33,237 bases of DNA from positions 1-33,237 of the forward strand of contig DVDV01000185.1 of assembly GCA_015296075.1 (NCBI GenBank), in the 5' to 3' direction. This document shows positions 15,901 to 25,024 of this stretch, in pieces (position 1 is the first letter of the stretch; every line of letters starts with the position of its first letter). Origin of the DNA: Leptolyngbyaceae cyanobacterium M33_DOE_097. Lineage in GTDB: Bacteria > Cyanobacteriota > Cyanobacteriia > Leptolyngbyales > Leptolyngbyaceae. The notes beneath the pieces are model-generated. The model had not been told where the DNA came from and searched no databases. It worked only from the letters and a program-made list of their open reading frames with translations. Position numbers and translations under genes: made by a program.

Positions 15901-16557
15901 AAATCACCTCGCAGGTTATTTAGACGAAGTAGATTAGTGGACAACATAAAGTACACCTAGACGCTTAGGCCAAACCCGACCGATAACTGCGATCGCAGAA
16001 ACCAGTCCAATTCCCCAAAAACTTTCAAACAGTTTTCCAGGGGATTTCTCACCAACACTTTCAGACTTGAAAGTGATTTATCAGACTTGGAAGTAATTCG
16101 GATTAATTTAATGATTTTAACTGTACGACAAATTAGGTATTAAAACTTACTCTGTAGCTAAGAATAAAACCTTTTCCCCATTGGAACTTCCTATTCTTTC
16201 TATAGAAATAACAATGAAACACCTGAAGGTTTTGTAGACTGCGCTCAATAGACCGAAAAATGATTGAAATAGATAATCGTCTCCATTGAGGAATCTTAAG
16301 GTTGCTTTGCTTAGCTGCTTCAAACAATCGCCGTAACCAGTTAAAAAGCCAGTCTATTGCATGATTCGCTTGAGCTTTTAACCCTGTTTATCTATAGGAA
16401 AGCCTCAACTTTTCAAATACTTCCAGCAATAAGGGAACTGTCGAATAGTAACGATAATGCCTTTCAGTGCAAGCTTAGCAATAGGGTGGTCTGAAACTAG
16501 AAATGAACCCTTACACAGATAGACGAGCATAAATGCAAGTCATTGACTAATCCCTTT
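15901..16557. other. Non-coding stretch upstream of sbtA with a possible gene remnant
   Basis: No complete gene is seen. On the minus strand 16077-15934 is open for 47 codons without a start codon and reads like a membrane-protein end (FESFWGIGLVSAIAVIGR, then WPKRLGVLYVVH, stop), possibly a truncated gene. A second protein-like open stretch without a convincing start runs minus-strand near 16385-16133 (QANHAIDWLFNWLRRLFEAA). Both are low confidence. The sequence is more A/T-rich than its neighbours. Confidence 0.3.
16056..16095. repeat. 20-bp tandem repeat overlapping a 7-bp inverted repeat
   Basis: TCAGACTTGAAAGTGATT at 16061-16078 recurs as TCAGACTTGGAAGTAATT at 16081-16098, exactly 20 bp later with two changes. 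The first copy lies within a palindrome, CACTTTC (16056-16062) and GAAAGTG (16069-16075). It is about 390 bp upstream of sbtA, and its function is unknown. Confidence 0.5.
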
Positions 16558-17178
16558 TTACGCCAAGGGTTTAGTTGCAACTCCTCGATATAAATGAGTG
16601 ACAAGATCAGGCATTTTCTCAGGTGTAAATTGCTCTATCTCAACTTGGCTAAACTGACCTTTTACGATTTGCTCAATGTTGCGATCGAGATGGCACCCGT
16701 CAGCAATCACTTTTTGAATTGGAGTCAATCGATGTTGCCATGTTTGCACTTTAGGGTTGTCACTTAACCCATGTTCCACAAAGAAGAACTTTCCTCCTGG
16801 CTTCAGCACCCGGTAAATCTCCTTCAGTGCTTGTTCAACATTGGCAATACTACATAGTGTCCAAGTACTCACAACACTGTCAAAGCTGTTCTCCGCCATT
16901 GGCAAGCTTTCACTACTCAGGACATAGTGCGCTACTGCTTTGTTAGAATCGCGAATCCGTTTTTTCGCCAACGAATTCATCCCTGGATTGCTGTCTATCA
17001 CAGTGATTTTATTGATATGTGGCGGGTAGTAAGCCAAGTTTAGGCCCGTGCCAAACCCAATTTCTAAGACTTCTCCTTGGACATCTGCTAATAATGCTTG
17101 ACGATATTTGGCTAGAGTTGCGTCTGATAAACTCCAATCTAGGAGGCGCGGCAAAATTACCTGTGAGTAAAATCCCAT
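16558..17178 (-). CDS. SAM-dependent class I methyltransferase (Methyltransf_11 / UbiE-like)
   Basis: A 206-residue protein from the ATG at 17176-17178 (MGFYSQVILPRLLDW), preceded by GAAGGG. The upstream in-frame extension to 17370 does not look like family sequence. Motif I is VLEIGFGTGLNLAYYP, followed by the acidic strand end TVIDSNPGM, then FDSVVSTWTLCSI and the post-motif RVLKPGGKFFFVEHG. This is the architecture of small UbiE-like enzymes that methylate lipids, quinones or arsenite-like small molecules. The substrate cannot be read. It stands alone, with the carotenoid oxygenase remnant behind it on the same strand. Confidence 0.88.
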   Translation of the reverse strand: MGFYSQVILPRLLDWSLSDATLAKYRQALLADVQGEVLEIGFGTGLNLAYYPPHINKITVIDSNPGMNSLAKKRIRDSNKAVAHYVLSSESLPMAENSFDSVVSTWTLCSIANVEQALKEIYRVLKPGGKFFFVEHGLSDNPKVQTWQHRLTPIQKVIADGCHLDRNIEQIVKGQFSQVEIEQFTPEKMPDLVTHLYRGVATKPLA

Positions 17179-17413
17179 AATTGAAAACCCTTCAGAACAG
17201 CTGATGACTTGAGAAAGAGCTAGAAACAGTTGTTGAACTGACTCCACTGTACCCCAAGTTCGCGATCGCGCCTGAGTGGCTGCATCTTCTACTGTTGATA
17301 GAACTGAACCTTCGTATGCTTCACCTGCGAAAAAGAGCAAAGGACTTTGAAATAGTTTTTTAAGAATCAACTAAACATAAAAACTGTGAATTAGAGGAAC
17401 ATGATCAGACTTC

Positions 17414-17863
17414 TCAAACAAGGCTGCTAAAACAACTATGCAGACCGTAGGGGACATGGTGCTTCAGATAAAGCCGAGCGATCGCGCCTCGATCAAAATC
17501 TACACCATTGAGAATGACAACATCGGTTTGGTTATGGGCCGTGTCATACACGAGATCTAGCACCCAACCATCAGCTTCGGCACGGCTGTTAGGCTTGGGC
17601 ACAAACACAGGTTCATCCGTAGATCCTTTGGGGGCAGCTCAAAAGCATTCGCGTGATGAAAAACAAAGCAGGGTTCTGCTTCTAGTTTTTGTGCAGGTTT
17701 GGAATCATACCGGGGGCATAACCCAAATGTAAGTCGGGCGATCGCTATGAAGCATAAAGCACTCAGTCGCTCCTCGCAGGCCAAAAAGATCCGGAAAAGG
17801 ATTAAAGGTGACTGGATTTTGGAAGAACGGGCAGTAGCTTGGCATAATCACAAAATTAGTGAT
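17414..17863 (-). pseudogene. Degraded carotenoid oxygenase (RPE65/CCD family) gene
   Basis: Three pieces of one carotenoid cleavage dioxygenase occur in different minus-strand frames. Piece 1 (about 17863-17709) reads FVIMPSYCPFFQNPVTFNP and then DLFGLRGATECFMLHSDRPT. Piece 2 (about 17705-17640) reads LEAEPCFVFHHANAFE, carrying one of the four iron-ligand histidines. Piece 3 (17608-17414) reads MFVPKPNSRAEADGWVLDLV and ends RLYLKHHVPYGLHSCF, the family's C-terminal motif with the last histidine ligand. In intact proteins pieces 2 and 3 are separated by a much longer segment, so there is an internal deletion besides the frameshifts. The N-terminal half is missing. It cannot be functional. Confidence 0.85.
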
Positions 17864-18287
17864 GCAGCTAGTCTCTAGCGCCCTGCCGAAAAGGTTAATT
17901 CCGCTGTTTAATGAAGTGTTTAGCTTACAAGCTACTAACACCGTTCTATTTTTTAGAAAAGAATAAACAGACACTTTCAATTGTCTTTGTGAGTCCGTCT
18001 TAAAGGCAATACAAGGGATCTAAAGACTCAAACTTTAAGTTAAATTCGTTGGCAGAGAGAATTGTCTTTTATCACCCTAGCCAAATTCTGTAGCTGTTAC
18101 AGAACTTAAATGGCTGGGAATCATAATCGTTAGATCATTCGTCCCCTAATCCAGTCAAAGCGCAAATCTTTACAGGAACTTATATGTAATGTAGTCAAAG
18201 CAGCAGATAACCGCTGTTAGTATCGAAAACTCTATTTCTAGCTCGGTCATATCTTTTATTTCGTTCATTTCACCTCTAGGAGCATTC
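17864..18287. promoter_or_regulatory. Upstream region of the ethylene-receptor-like kinase with a nested inverted repeat
   Basis: No gene is seen. A two-part hairpin spans 18076-18118: outer stem CCTAGCCA/TGGCTGGG (18076-18083 and 18111-18118) and inner stem TTCTGTA/TACAGAA (18086-18092 and 18098-18104). It lies about 170 bp upstream of the kinase start, and no T-tract follows. It could be an operator or a terminator of upstream transcription. A GGAG site (CTAGGAGCATTC) precedes the kinase ATG. Confidence 0.35.
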
Positions 18288-19610
18288 ATGCTGGAACAGT
18301 TACAGACATTTTTAAGTCCTTCTGGGTTTATTCCACATGGGCACTGCTACCTCTGGAAGTCGCCTCTCGTTTGGCTCCATCTTGTTTCAGATAGCATCAT
18401 CGCGCTATCCTACTTCTCCATTCCTATCACACTGCTCTATTTCACTACGAAACGAAAGGATATTCCTTTTAACTGGATCTTCTGTATGTTTGGGGCTTTT
18501 ATTCTCGCGTGTGGAGTGGGGCACGTAATGGATGTTTGGACACTCTGGCACCCTAACTACTGGACTTCTGGCCTGATTAAAGCCCTCACAGCATTGATCT
18601 CCGTTATTACAGCGCTTGAATTGATCCCGCTTGTACCTAAAGCACTGGCACTTCCAAAACCGGCTGAACTAGCCGCTTCTAACCAGGAGTTAGAAGCCAC
18701 CCTTCGCCAACTGCAGCAGGCTCAAATTCAGTTGATTCAAACCGAGAAAATGTCAAGTTTGGGTCAACTTGTTGCCGGAATCGCCCATGAAATTAACAAC
18801 CCAATTAACTTTATTCATGGCAACTTGACCCATGCCACTGAATATATCCAGGAACTCGTAGGATTGTTACAGCTTTACCAAAAGACTTATCCAGAGCCAG
18901 AACCAGAGCTTCAAGCAGCACTGGAAGAGTCTGAAGCGGAGTTCATCCTTGAAGATTTGCCTAAGCTAGTTACCTCTATGCAAGTTGGAAGTTTACGGAT
19001 TCGGCAATTAGTGTTGTCGCTCCGAAATTTTTCGCGTTTAGATGAAGCGGATATGAAACCTGTTAACTTGCACGAAGGGATCGACAGCACACTCCTTATT
19101 TTACAAAATCGATTACAGCCAAAGGTCGGACATCCAAGCATTAGCCTGATCAAGGAGTATGGTACGTTGCCTTTGGTGGAATGCTATGCCGGACAGATCA
19201 ACCAGGTATTTATGAACATTATTGCGAATGCGATCGATGTGTTGGAAGCAGAAGGAATCAGAACATCGACAGCAGACGAAACGAAAGCGTGTTATTTACC
19301 TTGCATCAAAATTCGGACAAGTCTGTGTGATTCAAACTGGGTCATGATTGAGATCTCTGATAACGGAGTGGGTATGAGTGAGGCAGTCAAGCAGCAGATT
19401 TTTAATCCTTTCTTTACAACAAAAAGTATCGGAAAAGGGACAGGACTGGGCCTATCGATTAGCTATCAAATTATTGTTGAAAAACATGGTGGCTCATTAG
19501 AATGTATGTCTACTCCTGAGCAAGGAACCACGTTTCAAATTCGGATCCCAACCCAACAGCCGCGATCGCACCTCGCTTCTGGCCGAGTCATGACCCAATT
19601 GACTCCTTGA
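18288..19610 (+). CDS. Ethylene-receptor-like sensor histidine kinase
   Basis: 440 residues. The N-terminus has three membrane helices matching the ethylene-binding domain of plant ETR1: HLVSDSIIALSYFSIPITLL, then FGAFILACGVGHVMDVWTLW. Residues D35, Y42, I72, C75 and H79 correspond to ETR1 D25, Y32, I62, C65 and H69; the Cys and His bind the Cu(I) cofactor in ETR1. A coiled coil (LEATLRQLQQAQIQLIQTEK) leads directly, without a GAF domain, into the kinase: phospho-acceptor H167 in [15 protein letters not shown]-box NQVFMNIIANAIDVL, ISDNGVGM and FFTTKSIGKGTGLGLSISYQ. No receiver is attached or next door. Cyanobacterial ethylene receptors are known (Synechocystis Slr1212); ethylene as the ligand here is inference from the conserved residues. 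Confidence 0.92.
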   Translation: MLEQLQTFLSPSGFIPHGHCYLWKSPLVWLHLVSDSIIALSYFSIPITLLYFTTKRKDIPFNWIFCMFGAFILACGVGHVMDVWTLWHPNYWTSGLIKALTALISVITALELIPLVPKALALPKPAELAASNQELEATLRQLQQAQIQLIQTEKMSSLGQLVAGIAHEINNPINFIHGNLTHATEYIQELVGLLQLYQKTYPEPEPELQAALEESEAEFILEDLPKLVTSMQVGSLRIRQLVLSLRNFSRLDEADMKPVNLHEGIDSTLLILQNRLQPKVGHPSISLIKEYGTLPLVECYAGQINQVFMNIIANAIDVLEAEGIRTSTADETKACYLPCIKIRTSLCDSNWVMIEISDNGVGMSEAVKQQIFNPFFTTKSIGKGTGLGLSISYQIIVEKHGGSLECMSTPEQGTTFQIRIPTQQPRSHLASGRVMTQLTP

Positions 19611-19706
19611 GACTCCCGGCATTTTTGACAGATTTGCTGGCGTTCGGCTGCTAGTGAGGCATTTACCTGCAATGATCTGAGTCAGTGCATCGTTGAGGAA
19701 TCATTC

Positions 19707-20528
19707 ATGCAGGTGACGATCGCGGCTCTAATTTGGGATAAACCACCTCATCTAGCAGCATTTCTCGATGCGTGCAAGGCGCGTGCTGTCGAGGCTTTAG
19801 GTCAAAAGTTTCGAGGCTACGACACAGACAAGCAAATTCACGCCACGATTGTAGGACTTGAACGCATTCCTACAAACACCTCCGCATTTCATAACGCGAA
19901 CTTCAACAGGCATCGCCAGTGCCAGTTAGAGATGGACTATGCAGGTTTGCTCAATTACTTTCAGACGTGTGCCAATTTCCCAATCCAAATTCAGATTGGA
20001 GGTTTTCAGAACCGAGACTACCCATTTGTGAGTCGGGGCGATCGCCCCTTTTCGCGCTCTTTCTCCATCCGTCCTGGACGCAACCATGCAGGCGATGAGG
20101 TTGAATTTATTGTGATGATGGGCTGGCCAATTCAGGCAAGAGAGCTGACCACTGCTCAAAACCAACTGCCAGAGCTTAATGAAACACTCAAGTACCCAAA
20201 ATCTCTCGACTCTATTCGACAAACGGTTCAAACGTTTAATGCGCTGCACGCCTATCATGCAGCACCGACTGATATAGACAACGACTTCTTTTTTCGGATT
20301 GGCATCATTGATAACCCAGCCGCGATTGATCCCGTTATCAAACACCAGCTTATTGACTCAATGCGTGAGTGGCTTGCCCACCGTGATCCAATTATCGTCA
20401 ATGTGAAACGCTCAGATGTTTGGCTGATTCAATATGCATCGCCTGAGTTGCCACCCGACTCAACGACCAACCCTTATCGAATCACTGACCCAAATCTAGA
20501 CGCAGACTTTTGTCGATCGCTCTACTAA
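19707..20528 (+). CDS. Protein of unknown function with an HxT motif (possible 2H phosphoesterase relative)
   Basis: A 273-residue soluble protein, ATG at 19707. I do not recognise a named family. Near the N-terminus KQIHATIVGLE (H45, T47) has the HxT look of 2H phosphoesterases (LigT, 2'-5' RNA ligase group), and the C-terminal strand SDVWLIQYASPELP sits where a second HxT/S would be expected, but the histidine is absent there. The middle (DRPFSRSFSIRPGRNHAGDE, then EFIVMMGWPI) is strand-rich with many aromatic and Arg residues. It lies between two histidine kinases of the same type, 96 bases after the first. A role in their pathway is only suggested by position. Confidence 0.6.
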   Translation: MQVTIAALIWDKPPHLAAFLDACKARAVEALGQKFRGYDTDKQIHATIVGLERIPTNTSAFHNANFNRHRQCQLEMDYAGLLNYFQTCANFPIQIQIGGFQNRDYPFVSRGDRPFSRSFSIRPGRNHAGDEVEFIVMMGWPIQARELTTAQNQLPELNETLKYPKSLDSIRQTVQTFNALHAYHAAPTDIDNDFFFRIGIIDNPAAIDPVIKHQLIDSMREWLAHRDPIIVNVKRSDVWLIQYASPELPPDSTTNPYRITDPNLDADFCRSLY

Positions 20529-20753
20529 AACGGTAGAAAGGGTTTCTTCGTCGCCATCATTTTGTGCCAGCTTCATCTGAGCTTTAATCGATGAAGTTTC
20601 GATTAGGGCAATCCAGTTTTGTTACCTGTAAGACCAAGTGAGCCATCTTTTCCAGTTAAGCTTTTACTTCTCCAGAGCAATCACCGAGCTTCTCAGGGGC
20701 AATTTATCACGCCATTTCAGTCTTTGAGTGTAACGATGTAATGTGATTTAACG

Positions 20754-23291
20754 ATGTTGCAGAGAGTAACTACTGGTTCCCCTGAACGCGATCGCTCGAA
20801 CTTAGCCAGCTCAACTCAATTACCTCGCAATCTGAGCCTTGTAGAGACTTGGGGATTTGGCCTGACAGGTCTGCTGTTATGGATGGGAGTCGCACCGGGC
20901 ACCCAGGCTGAGTTAGGCGCGCAGGCAATGTGGGTTTGGATTCCGGGGGCGATCATCGGAGTTTTAGTCAACTTACAGGTTCGCGCTTTAGGGCAGATGT
21001 TTCCGGATGTGTCTGGGGGCACACCCAACTACGTCACGCATCTGCTGAAAGACTACCCAAAACTCACGAGCTATGCGGCGATCGGCTACTTTATCAGTTG
21101 GGTCGCCGTTTTACCCGTCAATGCCATCATTTTGGCTGACTTGATCAATGCAGTTCTAGAGCCGTTAGGCATTGCATTGCCCGATCTGGCATTACGAGTC
21201 GGCTTCACCGTTATAGCCTTTGTTGTTGCTTTTAGCGGCAGCCAGGCTTTAGGCACTCTGCACCTCGTCTTCTTATTACCAGCTGTCGGGTTTCTCCTGG
21301 CGTTTTGCTTACAAGGCACTCACGCAGTGCTGTCTTCATCCTCTACCCTCAGCATCTTGCCCGACAACAGCTCTACTTTTTCCTTTCAGGGTTGGGCTAA
21401 GTGGTATCTCAACGGCACCTACGCATTTTATGCCTGCGAAACCGCATCGGTCTTTGTCGCTGACAGTAAGAAGCCCTTTGGTACACTGCAAAGTCTACTA
21501 GTTGCGGCAGCGTTCATTCCGCTTGTATATATTGGCGGTTCCTGGGTATTGCTGCACCTGGCACCCGACACTGGACTGGCCAACAATACTTTTTTGAGTT
21601 TGTTAGCCGCTGCCAAGCCCTTTTGGGGAGAGTCGGCTTCATTTTTAGTGACGTTTCTTGTTGTCTCCAGCAGTTTGCTGTCTTGTGCGACAGCGGTTTC
21701 TATCTGTCCGCGAGTTCTATATCAGTTAGCCCAAGATCATCACCTCTCTCCAATATTTAGTGTGACTTCGCGCCAGGGCGTTTTTGCACCAGGTTTACTG
21801 CTGACCCTAATTTTGAGCCTGGTCTGGCTGATTTGGGGAGACGTTCATCAAATTGTGATGATCACAGGCGTTAGCTGGCTTGTGTGTTTTATCGTCTTAC
21901 ATTGGGGTTTGTGGCAACAGCGCAATGACTCAGTGGTGTTCTTGCCCTGGTTGTCGCTGGGGCTTTGTGTGTTAGAGGTGTCAGCCTTACTGGTTGGTGG
22001 TTTTGCCTGGGGGCTGCAAGATTTGCTGATCGGTCTGTTACTACCGATCGCCCTGTTAGCGATCGACGGGCTACTGCGGCAATTGCCTCTGCAAGCTCAC
22101 ATGACGCAATGGCTTAAGTATTGGTATCGCGATCGCAAGCAAAAAACGCTGCACGGGTTTATTGCCTTGCAGGTGTTTGTGCTGGTTCTGTTCATTTGTG
22201 GTGCGACCATCCTGAGCTGGTTTGGTAGTACGCTTGTAGCCAACAGTGCCACCGGACTCAATGCCGATCTGCTCGTTGTGATGATTTTGGTGCTCTCCTT
22301 TATTGGCATTGCCGTTGCCTGTTGGACTATTTTTCCTCAAATTGTGGCAGTCGATGAAGCTCGTCAAGAAGCCGAAGAGTTATCAAATGATCTGCAACAA
22401 ACCCTGCAGCAGCTTCAGCAAACTCAGCTCAAAATGGTGCAGCAAGAAAAAATGTCGAGCCTGGGCCAACTGGTCGCTGGAATTGCCCATGAAATCAATA
22501 ACCCCGTCAACTTCATTTATGGAAATGTCAACCACGCCCAAACCTACGTTGAGGACTTGTTGAGCTTTATTCAGCTGTATCAGAAGCAATATCCCGGCCC
22601 TCACCCAGAAATTGACGAAGCAGCAGAAAGCATTGATTTAGAGTTTCTGCAAGTCGATTTACCCAAGCTTCTCAGCTCTATGCAGATTGGCACAGACCGG
22701 ATTCGCGAAATTGTGCTGTCACTGCGCAACTTTTCTCGCATGGATGAAGCCGAATTTAAGGCCGTCGATATTCATAGCGGCATTAACAGCACCTTGATGA
22801 TCTTGCAACACCGGATTAAAGCCAATACCCAACGTCCAGAAATTGCCGTGATCAAGAACTATGACCATCTGCCGCTGATTGAATGTTGCGCCGTACAACT
22901 AAACCAGGTGTTTATGAACATTTTGTCCAATGCGATCGATGCCCTGGATGAGATGAATGTAAAACGGAGCTATCAAGAAATTGAAGCAGACCCCAATCGC
23001 ATTACCATCACCACGGCTGTCATTGATTCAAACTGGGTACAGATCGCGATCGCCGACAATGGCCCTGGCATCCCTGAAGCGATCAAAAACCGGATTTTTG
23101 ATCCCTTTTTCACCACCAAAGCCGTTGGCAAAGGTACGGGGATTGGCATGTCCATCAGCTACCAAATCATTGTTGAAAAACACGGTGGAAAGCTTGAGTA
23201 CTTCTCATCCCCCACTCAGGGAACCGAATTTATCATTCAAATTCCTGTCCACCAGTTAGTTTCAGAAGGTGCTTTAGATCCACCGCTTTAG
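20754..23291 (+). CDS. APC-type permease fused to a sensor histidine kinase
   Basis: 845 residues in one uninterrupted frame. Residues about 30-450 form a 12-helix amino-acid/polyamine/cation (APC) permease: a helix-1 break of the type [16 protein letters not shown], a proline/glycine-rich [20 protein letters not shown] and [20 protein letters not shown]. Next come two more helices with a short extracytoplasmic loop ([39 protein letters not shown]), a Gln-rich coiled coil ([17 protein letters not shown]), then the kinase: H579 in [58 protein letters not shown]. The kinase half closely resembles the ethylene-receptor-like kinase upstream. The permease part may sense its substrate by transporting or binding it, as proposed for CbrA-type fusions (which use another transporter family). 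The substrate is unknown. Confidence 0.9.
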   Translation: MLQRVTTGSPERDRSNLASSTQLPRNLSLVETWGFGLTGLLLWMGVAPGTQAELGAQAMWVWIPGAIIGVLVNLQVRALGQMFPDVSGGTPNYVTHLLKDYPKLTSYAAIGYFISWVAVLPVNAIILADLINAVLEPLGIALPDLALRVGFTVIAFVVAFSGSQALGTLHLVFLLPAVGFLLAFCLQGTHAVLSSSSTLSILPDNSSTFSFQGWAKWYLNGTYAFYACETASVFVADSKKPFGTLQSLLVAAAFIPLVYIGGSWVLLHLAPDTGLANNTFLSLLAAAKPFWGESASFLVTFLVVSSSLLSCATAVSICPRVLYQLAQDHHLSPIFSVTSRQGVFAPGLLLTLILSLVWLIWGDVHQIVMITGVSWLVCFIVLHWGLWQQRNDSVVFLPWLSLGLCVLEVSALLVGGFAWGLQDLLIGLLLPIALLAIDGLLRQLPLQAHMTQWLKYWYRDRKQKTLHGFIALQVFVLVLFICGATILSWFGSTLVANSATGLNADLLVVMILVLSFIGIAVACWTIFPQIVAVDEARQEAEELSNDLQQTLQQLQQTQLKMVQQEKMSSLGQLVAGIAHEINNPVNFIYGNVNHAQTYVEDLLSFIQLYQKQYPGPHPEIDEAAESIDLEFLQVDLPKLLSSMQIGTDRIREIVLSLRNFSRMDEAEFKAVDIHSGINSTLMILQHRIKANTQRPEIAVIKNYDHLPLIECCAVQLNQVFMNILSNAIDALDEMNVKRSYQEIEADPNRITITTAVIDSNWVQIAIADNGPGIPEAIKNRIFDPFFTTKAVGKGTGIGMSISYQIIVEKHGGKLEYFSSPTQGTEFIIQIPVHQLVSEGALDPPL

Positions 23292-23312
23292 CCTGAGACA
23301 GGAATTTCTCAA

Positions 23313-24092
23313 TTATTTGACCAGGTGCGGATAGATTTTGCGAATGGCGAGACTCAAAAAAATCAGCATAAGGGCAACGAGCCAAAGCAATTGCAGCCAC
23401 CAATAGGGTTGAAGTCCTAAGTTCCAGCGCAGCAGATCGATTAGCGAAGACAGCGGCAGAACAGTTGCGATCGCGTGCAAAACAGGTGGCAGGGTTTCGC
23501 GCGGGAAGTAAGTGCCACACAGCGTAAACATCGGAATGATGAACAAAAAGATGGGGATGTTGATTTGGTCGATTTGACGTACACTGCCAGCCGTGAACAG
23601 CCCCATTGCCCCAAATAAGAGGCTACCCAGCAGCATTAAGGGTAAAGAGAGTAGTAGATTAAGCGGCGAGTAAAGCCCCCAGGCAACCGCCACCAGACCT
23701 GTCAAAGTTCCGGCAATCATGCCCTTTGTCGCGGCCCACAACCAATCGCCTAAAAAGACTTCGGTAAAGCTGAGCGGCGCGGTCAGCAAGGCTTGCCACG
23801 TTTTTTGAAAGTTCAGCCGAATAAAACTGGAGTATCCCCCCTCAAAAAAGGATTGAAACAGCACCCCGATCGCAATCATAGCCGGGGCAATAAACCGCAG
23901 ATAAGAGACGGGCTGACCAGCATAGGTGATGTCTCCAACCAGAGGAGAAAGCCCAAACCCGAAAGCAATCAGGTACATGATTGGTTCTGTGACAGGCGGC
24001 AAGAAGTTGACCAACCAGGTGCGTTGATAGACCTTAGCGTGGCGATGCCAGACAGAGTAAACTCCCCAAGGAGTGGCAGATAGGCGTTTCAT
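23313..24092 (-). CDS. ABC-2 type permease, NodJ/DrrB-like exporter subunit
   Basis: A 259-residue protein with six membrane helices and the ABC-2 transporter topology: an amphipathic start (WGVYSVWHRHAKVYQRTWLV), helices around LIAFGFGLSPLV and GVLFQSFFEGGYSSFIRLNF, and the conserved C-terminal stretch IPMFTLCGTYFPRETLPPVL that characterises NodJ-type permeases. It pairs with the ATPase encoded immediately upstream (4-bp overlap) to export a lipid-like, oligosaccharide or drug substrate that cannot be deduced. It converges with the permease-kinase gene, with 21 bases between the stops. Confidence 0.92.
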   Translation of the reverse strand: MKRLSATPWGVYSVWHRHAKVYQRTWLVNFLPPVTEPIMYLIAFGFGLSPLVGDITYAGQPVSYLRFIAPAMIAIGVLFQSFFEGGYSSFIRLNFQKTWQALLTAPLSFTEVFLGDWLWAATKGMIAGTLTGLVAVAWGLYSPLNLLLSLPLMLLGSLLFGAMGLFTAGSVRQIDQINIPIFLFIIPMFTLCGTYFPRETLPPVLHAIATVLPLSSLIDLLRWNLGLQPYWWLQLLWLVALMLIFLSLAIRKIYPHLVK

Positions 24093-25024
24093 TCCAAAAC
24101 TTTTCCTGTTAAACGAAGGAATACATCTTCAAGGTTGGCGAGGCGACGGGTCAGGCGTTGCGGTTCAGCTGCAACCAAATAATCCCAAAGGGGAGTGTAA
24201 CCGGGTAAGGCCAGGAGGTAGCCACTGCCAAACGGGCGACACCAGGTATTGAACTGAGCCGCTAAAGCCTGGAGTTTGGCTTCATCCACACCTTCAATTT
24301 CCACAACTTCTTTGCCAACTGTGCGCTGGATCAACTCATCCGGAGCGCCCTGGTCAATCACCTGCCCCTGCTGAAGCAGTAGGAGGCGATCGCAGAGCCG
24401 CTGAGCCTCATCCATATAATGAGTGGTGAGCAAAACGCCACACCCTTGCTGTTTGAGCGCAATCACGAGTTTCCAAAATTCTTGCCGCGCATCGGGGTCA
24501 AGTCCGGTTGTTGGCTCATCTAGAAAAACAACATGAGGATGGTTGATTAAGGCACGGGCGAGTACCAATCGCCGTTTCATGCCTCCCGAAAGTTCATCGA
24601 TTCGTTTTTTGGCATGGTCTTCTAAATTGACCTGCGCCAATAGCTCACCCACTCGATTTCTTGCGGCCTTTCCGGTGAGGCGGTAATGATGCGCAAAGTG
24701 GAGCAGGTTCTCAAAAACAGAAAAGTCAGGATCAAGGTTGTCTTCTTGCGTGACAATGCCCATTTTGGCGCGAGCCGTGCGGCCATCACTCTGCACTTGA
24801 ATCGAACCCAGTTTGACAAAACCCCGACTGGGGGCAACGCCGCCATAGAGCATGCCAACGATCGTTGTTTTTCCGGCTCCGTTGGGGCCAAGTAACCCTA
24901 AAACTTCACCGGGATGGATTGTGAAACTGACATTTTGCACAACAGGCGTGTCACCGTATTGCTTGTATAGATCATAAGCAACCAGGGCGGTTGTATCGGT
25001 TGTTTGAGTGGTAAGCGACAGCAT
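24089..25024 (-). CDS. ABC exporter ATP-binding protein, NodI/DrrA-like
   Basis: 311 residues. Walker A LLGPNGAGKTT, Q-loop IVTQEDNLDPDFSVFENL, signature ELSGGMKRRLVLARALI, Walker B VVFLDEPTTGLDP and the switch His in LLTTHYMDEAQRLCDRLLLL are all intact. The QEDNLDPD form is typical of NodI-like ATPases. A C-terminal regulatory part of ~90 residues follows. Its stop overlaps the permease start (ATGA), so the two form a transcriptional and translational pair. Start ATG at 25022-25024. Confidence 0.94.
   Translation of the reverse strand: MLSLTTQTTDTTALVAYDLYKQYGDTPVVQNVSFTIHPGEVLGLLGPNGAGKTTIVGMLYGGVAPSRGFVKLGSIQVQSDGRTARAKMGIVTQEDNLDPDFSVFENLLHFAHHYRLTGKAARNRVGELLAQVNLEDHAKKRIDELSGGMKRRLVLARALINHPHVVFLDEPTTGLDPDARQEFWKLVIALKQQGCGVLLTTHYMDEAQRLCDRLLLLQQGQVIDQGAPDELIQRTVGKEVVEIEGVDEAKLQALAAQFNTWCRPFGSGYLLALPGYTPLWDYLVAAEPQRLTRRLANLEDVFLRLTGKVLE

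Noticed and set aside
16133-16327. 64-codon minus-strand frame upstream of sbtA as an intact gene
   Set aside because: Biased toward Phe/Tyr/Arg/Ser, no ribosome site, no recognisable family; kept only as part of a possible remnant region.
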